DNA of 64,000 bases from Coriaria nepalensis (lineage: Eukaryota > Streptophyta > Magnoliopsida > Cucurbitales > Coriariaceae): contig CP114484.1 in assembly GCA_027186245.1 (NCBI GenBank), positions 2,678,501 to 2,742,500 on the forward strand, read 5' to 3'. The position numbers and the translations under genes are program-made. Numbering within the stretch: position 1 is the first letter of the stretch; each line of letters opens with the position of its first letter. The notes below the pieces were generated by a model. The model was not told where the DNA came from. It made no database searches and saw nothing but the letters and a program-made list of their open reading frames with translations. Shown one piece after another: positions 56,641 through 64,000 of this stretch.

Positions 56641-59477
56641 ATGTCAGGGGCTCCTAGAGTGAGGTCTATGAATGTGGCTGAGTCTGAAGCGGCCAGGGCC
56701 GTGCTTGGTCCAGCTGGGAACAAAAGTGAGTCTTTGCGAGCTCAAAAACTGGTCTCAAAGCCACTAAGAAAGGCTGAGAAATCGCCTGATGTTACATTGA
56801 GCGAAGAGAAGAAAGCAAATGTTACTCCCGCTTCTTCTTCACTTCAATCACATTCTATGAGCGCGTCTTCGATTCTCCGCAGGCACGAGCAGTTCTTGCA
56901 CTCAAGTTTATCGCTAAATGCTTCTTGTTCTTCTGACGCCTCTACGGATTCGTTCCACAGTAGAGCTTCTACCGGTAGGCTGATTCGGTCGAATAGTGTA
57001 GGGAGTAGGAGAAAGCAGTTTCCTTCCAGGCCCAAAAGTGTTGCTTCTTCTGATGGTGCTCCAGAGTCTCCGCCAGATTGTTCTTCTTCAAAGAAGAGGT
57101 GTGCTTGGGTCACGGCCAATACTGGTTTGTTCCTTAATTTATTCTCTCTTTACAGTCTTTTAATTTCAGGTTTTATTGTTTTAATTTGTCACATAAATAG
57201 GAGAGAAATGAATTGTATTTTCTTTGAATTCAGTATTCAATCATATAGAATTAGAACCCTAGAAATTTCGAATTATAATTGGCTAGTTGAGGTTAAAGTT
57301 AAGGATTATGGCTATAATATGTTCTCTGGAGAGTTTGATTGTCCACTGTTAAGGGATCATTTGTCGGTAAATTGTTTAACAAGTCAAGACTAAAGTACAG
57401 TTTTATAACTGCGCATAAAAGCAAGTTATTGTAGCATTTTAGTTTCTAAAGCTTGGAAATTGTTTTGTATTGCTTGTAGTTTCTTTCTAGCCACACGCCT
57501 AAAATACTTCTTACCATTCTCCCTTGTTTTCTTAAGTATTGACCATTCTTTCACATACATTGTCCATGTGCTGTAGTATAATAAAAAATGTCAGACATGA
57601 TTCTCTTTATTGAGTAATTACTCATGTACCAAAAATCTAAGAGATTTAGGCATGTTACTTTTCAAGTTCATTTCAGTTTGTGTTCTTCCCTCGGTTTGAA
57701 GTGGCAACGAATATATTTCTTTTCATCTAAACTTGATTGTTCTATTTTGCCAACAGAACCATGCTATGCTGCTTTACATGATGAAGAATGGGGAGTACCA
57801 GTGCATGATGACAGGTATGTTGGACCAAAATTATTAAATTTTTAGATTGGTTGAAAGGGTTATCCAGTTGTGATCAATTCCTGCATTAAAGAACATTTAC
57901 TTGATATTCTTCATGGCCTTCAGGAAATTGTTCGAGCTTCTTGTCCTGTCTTGTGCCTTGGCTGAACTTACATGGCCAACCATTTTGAGCAAAAGGGACA
58001 CTTTTAGGTAATATGTCTGGCCCCTTTAGTCCTGGTTCTGGTGCTGCTTGGCTTTTTGCTCTCCATTAAATATGACCAGCCTTTTTTTCTTCTTTTTTTG
58101 TTTTTTCAGGGAGGTCTTTGCAGATTTTGATCCAGCTGCTATTTCAAAGTTCAATGTCAAGAAGATAATAGCTCCAGGAAGCACTGCAAGGTCCCTATTA
58201 TCGGAGCTAAAGCTACGTGCTATTATTGACAATGCGCGTCAAGTAACTAAGGTAAATCCTAAATTTCTTTCGTCATTCTCTTATGTTTTACCTGCCAAAT
58301 ATTATCGTATTTCAAACCTATTATGAAAATTACTGAAAACGGAATAGATGAGAACTTTGTGCACCATATCTACATATTACAAAGTAACCAAGCTAAACAA
58401 CTCATCAATTGCTAGAAATTTCAATCAGTCGGAAACAAGTTCATATTTGGAGCAGGAACCAGCCTTGACTAGCTTGTTAACCTATGTGCTTATATTAGGA
58501 CCACCTTTCTTTTGCAATCCTGAAACAACTGATTGAACAAGCTAACCTTCAATGGATAAAACGTTCAATGAATCAGATCTACTATTTTAATGCATGCCTC
58601 TTGAATCAAATTTATCGTATCTGACTGGCTTTTTATATTAACATAATTTCCCAAATTTTAGGGACCACTTGCTCTTATGTCTTCTCTTGCTTGTACTGAT
58701 TGCTTAATTTGGGGCATAAAATGAGTGCTTAGAGATCTTTCGTTTGGGCAGGTTAGGTTAATGAGTTGATAGGAGGGGGGAAAAAGAAGGTAGTTGAATG
58801 GTGGTCCAGATTCCTTTACAGTTGCTATATGTGGCCCTACGAAAAAGACAAACCAAAACCAATCTACTAATACCCGTACGAGCTTTACATTATTATTATC
58901 TTTAGCCCAAGATGTTACGCATGCACCCAACTTGTTCCTTCTTTTTTCAACATGCCAGCTCTCCCCTTTGGTCAGGAGCCTCTCATGTCATAACCATTAT
59001 AAATATTTACTGCCATCATCAACACAACGTTCTCACCATTTTCATGGGGTCGGTCTTTTTTACCATCTTTTTGCATGTTTTTGTTTTTAATGATTTCAGG
59101 TGATAGAAGAATTCGGGTCCTTCGATAAGTACATTTGGAGTTTTGTGAATCACAAGCCCATAGTAAACCGGTTTCGATACCCTCGTCAGGTTCCAGCTAA
59201 AACCCCAAAAGCGGACGTGATAAGCAAAGACATGATCAGAAGGGGTTTCCGGAGCATGGGTCCCACTGTGATCTACTCCTTCATGCAGGTAGCTGGGATT
59301 ACTAACGACCACCTTACCGGTTGCTTCAGATTCCAGGAGTGTCAGAATGCGGCAACCGAGAAGGAAGAGAATGGATTTACCATCAATGATCAAGCCGAAG
59401 AGAAGTCGACTAGTGATAATGTCGTACAACCGGAATTGTTGATTGTGATTGATGAGTTGAGCCTCTCCTCAGAGTGA
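56641..59477 (+). CDS. 3-methyladenine DNA glycosylase I (TAG) family protein
   Basis: Five exons, 56641..57124, 57757..57814, 57924..58007, 58110..58251 and 59100..59477, give 381 residues. The first 150 residues are a plant-specific Ser-rich, basic and probably disordered extension (SASSILRRHEQFLHSSLSLN, RLIRSNSVGSRRKQF). The TAG fold starts at CAWVTANTEPCYAALHDEEW, followed by GVPVHDDRKLFELLVLSCAL, AELTWPTILSKRDTFREVFA, NARQVTKVIEEFGSFDKYIW and the C-terminal GFRSMGPTVIYSFMQVAGIT then NDHLTGCFRFQEC, with the zinc-type Cys and His residues. The family excises alkylated purines such as 3-methyladenine. Plant members replace the bacterial LEGFQAGLSW with LSCALAELTW-like sequence, so exact specificity is uncertain. 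Similar to recalled At5g57970. Confidence 0.9.
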
Positions 59478-60840
59478 GTGAGATTGGAAGCTATATATAC
59501 ATCATCACTGTCCTACATCTTGCATACAACAATTCCCAGTGTGGATGTGTATAAAAAATTTTCTTTGAATTCTTAGCAGCCCCGGATTGATTCCTTAGAT
59601 TATTAATCAAAATTCAAACGATGATTGTTGCACCGCAATTAGAGTTTATCACGAGATCTAAATCACATATGATATTACTGTCTCGTGTACAGTGAAAACA
59701 TGTTGGTAATTTGTTTCTGCGTCAATGAAAAGAAATTCGAGATACAGTAAAAAAATAGTAACAATAAAACCTAAAAAATCAATGACGATCAGGATTCGTG
59801 AGCGCTATCAGATAGGGGTTGGACTTTCTGAGGTCTAGGTCAAGAAATCATAAAATCTGCAACTCTGCAATAATATAAACTTGGAGGACATGCTCTGTTT
59901 AAACGCACGATCTGTCCTCGGGGGCCGGAAGATGGCTCCCAGTCGGAAGACATATCTCACTATTTAATTGCAAGTGCAACGAATAACGTAGGATCCACAA
60001 TGTTTGTGTCTGAATTGAGGTGATATCTCGTGATATCACAGCATACATCATCACTATTTATGGCATTTCTTATCATAACTGTTTTTCTTTTCGAGAGTGG
60101 GGGCAGGGGCAACATCATAACACTGTTTGAATAGCCCAAGTCATGATCTAAGACAATCCTTCAGTAACCCTAAATGGATCAATCCACAACAACAGAAAAA
60201 TTCTAGAACATTATGATGCCTCAGGCAAATTATGTGCCACTTCCCCGTTTCAATAGACAAATCATGGAGCACAGTCTAATTCTTTCAACCTAACAGATTG
60301 ACCTTCACCATGCGTTTCACTCAATCTCGACTTTCAATCCATCTTGCCGGTTTCGGGAGATATAGCATTAATATGCTTTCAATCTAGGAAAGGGTTTCGA
60401 TATGGGGGCAATATGTCTTTTATTTCCAGTATAAAGACTCACCTAAACTGAAGTTTGTCATGAACTCAGGGTAAAACTTTCATGCAATATAAATCATTGC
60501 ACATTGGCCCTTCTAATCTCTTCTGCTAAATGGATATGCAAAGTCTCAGGCAGAGGAGGAACATTCTTTCCACTGATTCTATATCTTACTCCACTGCTAA
60601 ACCTATTTAACTGGTTTGAGAGGTATACAAATATCAAATCTAGACAACTGTTTTACTGAGAAGACTACAAGACAAAAAGATGAGGAAAATAAGGTTAAAA
60701 AAGAAAGAAAAAAAAAAAGAGGGGGGGTGATGAAGAAGAAAAGAAAGAAGAGAGGGAAAATCAATCAAACCTGCCAATAAGACATTTTCATATTTCACAA
60801 ACACTCAGATTATTTCCTCGGAACCAGGTAATTGCTATCA
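59478..60840. other. Convergent 3' region between TAG and WRKY genes
   Basis: Both genes end here (TAG at 59477 plus, WRKY at 60841 minus), so this 1.36 kb holds two 3' UTRs and spacer. No coding similarity seen. A purine-rich stretch lies at about 60,690-60,760. Confidence 0.55.
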
Positions 60841-63487
60841 TCAGCACGGCTTGATTTCAAATCCAATGCTTAAAAGTGTTCTGGCTGATTCCATTGCCTT
60901 CTCACCTCCAAGGTCCAAGGCCTCTCCGGTTAACTCTCCTTCTGGGTCAACCGACCACTGTGTTGAGGCAGTGTCAGTTTTCTTCATCTGTATATTGTTC
61001 ATGGATTTTGGAGCAGCAACAGCAACAAGAGAAACACTTGGTGGGCCATGTCTTTTCTTTGGTACTGGCTTGTCGTGGTCATGTATTCCCTTGTATGTTA
61101 TAATTACGGCATTCGGATTATCTACGGCTGTCTCAATATGTTTACGAACAGGACATCCCGCAGATGTGCATCTGTAGTAGTTTCTGAAATTGACACCACA
61201 AAATTCAATAGTTCAGAAATAGTAACAAAAACAATAGCAGTAAGGCCACAAAACTCCCTCCCTCCCTCTTTCATTATCTAACACAGCTACAAGGCAGTGT
61301 TTTAGAGTTAAGAAAGTTTGCAAACATTTTAGCTGTATCCTGGACATATAGATACAGGAAAAAAATCTACGATATAGATAGTGACATGTGGGGAAAAAAT
61401 CTAACGGTAGCCCTCTTGACCGATACCATCTTAGTTGTGTACAGTGTCAAGACATTGGCCTGCATGGTTCAAATTTATCAAAGTTACAAAATAAGGAGAA
61501 TAAGAAATGGCATTACCTGGGGTGACTATTACCCTTCACCATTTTCTGTCCATATTTGCGCCATCTGTATCCATCACTAGATATCCCCACATCACCAGCT
61601 GCATGCACTACAAATTTAGGTTTCTTGCCAACTTTTACAACAGAATCTGGACACTCTACATTGCTTTTCTTCTCCCTAATAACCCAAAAATAAAAAATAA
61701 AATTGGAAGCTATTATTACTTGGTAGAGCAAAACACCATGCAATGTTCTTTCAACACTGTATGGATAAAAATAAAGTAGTTCGCCAAATTTACTAAAATA
61801 CTTGCCTCCGTTTCGGTTCAGGTTCACTGGCATTCTCCTCTTTGACTATGTTCTCAACCTTTTTGACCAAGTCACTAGGGTACTGCCGCTTTCTTTCAGG
61901 AACTGAAGTTGTATCTTGTACATGTTCTTTTGAAGATGTGGACGGATCCGAATCATTAATTATCCTATTGGAGCATTCTGTAATAATGTTCCTAACAACA
62001 GGTTCAGCAGATGAAACGGCCTTGCTTTCCCTTGTACTGTTAATCTTCCTAGGAGGATCATGGCTGTGCTGACTCTTGTAAACAATCTCTGTAACATGGC
62101 CTGAGTGATCACAGCATTCAATCTTCTTAGAACAGCATTCTGCATGTGTGCATCTGTAATAGCTACGAGACCCTTTAGGACTCTTCACTTGCTTCTGACC
62201 ATATTTCCTCCAGTTGTACCCATCAGAACTAGGCGTCCTTACTGTGGGAAGAGAAGGTGCGGTTTTAGAAGATTTTAGTGGGTTTGGCTCGGGCTTGCAT
62301 TCCTTAATGATCTTTAAGGGTGGCAATTTTCTTTGTTCTAATAGAGTTGGGCTTGGGGCAGATGAGATAGACTGCGTAACTGAAGTAGGTGATTGTTGTG
62401 ATGGAGGTGTTACACATGTTGACAACTGCAGTTGACTTTCAGTCTGAGCTCGAGCTGCCTGAGATGTTGCACAAACTGGAACTCCGTCATGAGAAACCCC
62501 AGCTTGATCCTAGAAAAAATTAGAAACAATTAGAAGAATCCTACAACACTGGTTAATTGCAACGAATAAGGTGCTGGGGCAGCACAATGAAATCATAGTC
62601 CATAGGCAGTTGTTTTGACTGAAATTAGACTGGCCTTCAGTTAGAACATAGAATTGGATGTGAAGGTATGTATATATATATATATATACACACATGCAAA
62701 ATACAAAGTTTTGAGCATCTATGTCCGAATCCCTTTGGCATTCATATCACCATATGTTTGATCTAACAATTCTCCCACTTCCATTCTTTATGACAAAGAA
62801 AATGGATGAAAATGGTTCAGTATAATACCCAAAATGGACAGAGCACCATCACATAAGGAAAAAGAAATGAAGCTCAGATTTTGTCAAATTCGCTCAAAGT
62901 CAAAATTGATGCAAAACTGCAAGCACATTCTGATATACAATACAAGAGCTAAGAAAGAGTATAGAAATGTTCAGAAAATAAATGCATCGAAAACTTGAAC
63001 AAAAGAAAAGTGACGAAAAAAATTGGAAATGATAGAGCCTCTAACCTTGACTCCAGGAACTCCTGACGACTGCGACGCAGAAATCTCCAGCAAACCTGGC
63101 AGACCATCGGCAAAAGAAAAAAATAAATATCACCATTTCTAGAACAATTTGCTTACAAAGTAATCCACCGAAAAAGCTAAAGCGAGAATAGTTTCGAAGA
63201 ACAACACCAACTTTCTAGAAAACCACGCTACCTTCAGATTGACCGTTCAACGAAGATGATTGAAGAGCAGAAGGTCGCCCTAGGGTTTCCAAATCGGAAT
63301 CTTTTACTTTCGCTTCACCAGCTCCCACAAAGCTCTCTACCTCCACCGGACGCGACTCGCCGACCTGTCCCCCTAATTCTCCCTCCGATGCTCCTCCTCC
63401 TCCATCTCCTTCGTCCCCTTCTTCCTGTTCTTCGTCTAGCTTTGAGTTTTCCGCCTCGTGAGCCTCGCCGTTCTCGTGCTCGGCCAT
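60841..63487 (-). CDS. WRKY32: Group I WRKY transcription factor, WRKY32-like
   Basis: Five exons, 63487..63232, 63095..63046, 62509..61806, 61675..61517 and 61183..60841, give 503 residues. Two WRKY domains are present: residues 202-208 WRKYGQK with C222, C227, H250 and H252 (CX4C then HxH), and residues 375-381 WRKYGQK followed by [20 protein letters not shown] and HDHDKP. The N-terminal domain helps specificity and the C-terminal one binds W-boxes (TTGAC). The acidic, Gly-rich N-terminus ([19 protein letters not shown]) is a probable activation or flexible region. The intron inside the second domain (after HPR) is the conserved group I position. The third intron starts GC rather than GT. 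The order of motifs and [19 protein letters not shown] match WRKY32 (recalled At4g30935). Confidence 0.92.
61676..61805 (-). other. GC-AG intron in the WRKY gene
   Basis: On the minus strand the exon ends CCGAAACGGAG and the intron begins GCAAGT, the classic strong GC donor. It ends TTATTAG before GGAGAAGAAAAGC. Splicing there reads [20 protein letters not shown] and keeps the second WRKY domain in frame. Using the GT just downstream (CAA/GTATTT) breaks the frame. GC-AG introns are about 1 percent of plant introns. Confidence 0.85.
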
Positions 63488-64000
63488 GGCCGTTCCTTCA
63501 CAAAGAGAGAGAGAGAGAGAGAGAGAGGAGAAGAAGAGAGTAAAGTTCGCGACTGTTTCGTGCTTCCTCTTTCTTCTAGTGTCCGAAAACTCTGAACGCG
63601 AACCGAAACCGATACTAATAACCGATACTAATCCGAATTTCGGATTCTGCGTACCGGCTATATAGTTTAGGCCAGGGGGAAGAGAGAGAGAGAAGGGGAT
63701 TTAATTTTAAATTTTTAATCTTTTTTAATTATTATTGAATTAAGAGTAAATTAGATTTGTACACCTTTCACTTTCATTGTATTAGATTTAGATCCCTAAA
63801 ACCTCCGCGTATAATTTTCTGTTAAGAAATTAACTTACCCTGTTATCTATAAAGCCCATTTCAACAATTCTGACTTATTTTAAATTAACTTGACCCGTCT
63901 ATTAACCGATCCGTTACCTATTTCTTTTTCTTCTTCTTATTTTTCTAATTAATAAATTACATCCGCTCTCTTCAAAGCATTTTTCCCCTTTATAAAAATA
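63488..64000. other. WRKY leader/promoter and AT-rich right edge
   Basis: (GA)n tracts at about 63500-63524 and 63681-63694 lie in the leader and promoter of the WRKY gene. The remainder to the window end is AT-rich with no gene. Confidence 0.5.

Noticed and set aside
59019..59429. Minus-strand frame of 136 codons
   Set aside because: Antisense of the last exon of the DNA glycosylase gene.

Overview
The window is nuclear DNA of a dicot plant. Intergenic DNA is strongly AT-rich. The genes are split by short introns, nearly all GT-AG, and the encoded proteins match land-plant families such as DYW-type PPR, QWRF, CESA, APO, WRKY and eIF(iso)4G. There are no operons, ribosome binding sites or CRISPR arrays. 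All exon models below were built by eye from splice sites, reading phase and family similarity. Arabidopsis locus numbers are recalled from memory, not searched.

Layout, left to right. 1.6-2.3 kb (+): elongin-B-like ubiquitin fold protein. 3.0-3.55 kb: a hAT-type MITE. 7.6-9.8 kb (+): QWRF/augmin subunit 8-like microtubule protein. 10.3-12.5 kb (-): a cytosolic Hsp70 whose second exon is broken in several places. 13.4-17.6 kb (+): secondary-wall cellulose synthase CESA7. 17.9-18.7 kb: a decayed Copia-like LTR remnant. 19.1-21.5 kb (-): intronless PPR-DYW RNA editing factor. 23.1-27.1 kb (+): eIF(iso)4G. 27.8-29.0 kb (+): two small secretory/membrane-anchored protein genes. 29.4-29.9 kb (-): RCI2/PMP3. 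30.3-32.1 kb: repeats, including a large foldback element. 33.4-34.7 kb (-): small basic coiled-coil protein. 35.5-36.3 kb (-): serine carboxypeptidase-like pseudogene. 38.1-40.1 kb (+): APO-family RNA-binding protein with frame lesions. 40.5-43.5 kb (+): TM9/EMP70 protein. 44.4-44.6 kb (-): small membrane protein. 45.3-47.4 kb (-): endonuclease/exonuclease/phosphatase-fold protein with a U12-type AT-AC intron. 48.1-48.5 kb (+): protein kinase relic. 48.6-52.1 kb (-): plastid-type leucine aminopeptidase. 52.8-54.8 kb (+): proteasome chaperone PSMD9. 56.6-59.5 kb (+): 3-methyladenine DNA glycosylase I family. 60.8-63.5 kb (-): group I WRKY (WRKY32-like), with a GC-AG intron.

The genes do not form one pathway. 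Their order mixes orthologues that I recall as clustered in two paired Arabidopsis segments, chr4 (At4g306xx-309xx) and chr5 (At5g5786x-5797x). The window therefore looks like an unfractionated ancestral block from which both were derived.

The observations most worth a second look are: the U12 AT-AC intron and the missing acidic residues in the EEP-fold gene; the GC-AG intron in the WRKY gene; clustered homopolymer indels in the Hsp70 and APO genes, including a 14-G run (assembly error versus pseudogene); the carboxypeptidase pseudogene with an internal 49-bp tandem duplication; and the foldback and MITE elements. I found no clearly novel multi-gene system. The two small secreted proteins between eIF(iso)4G and RCI2 are the least characterised genes.
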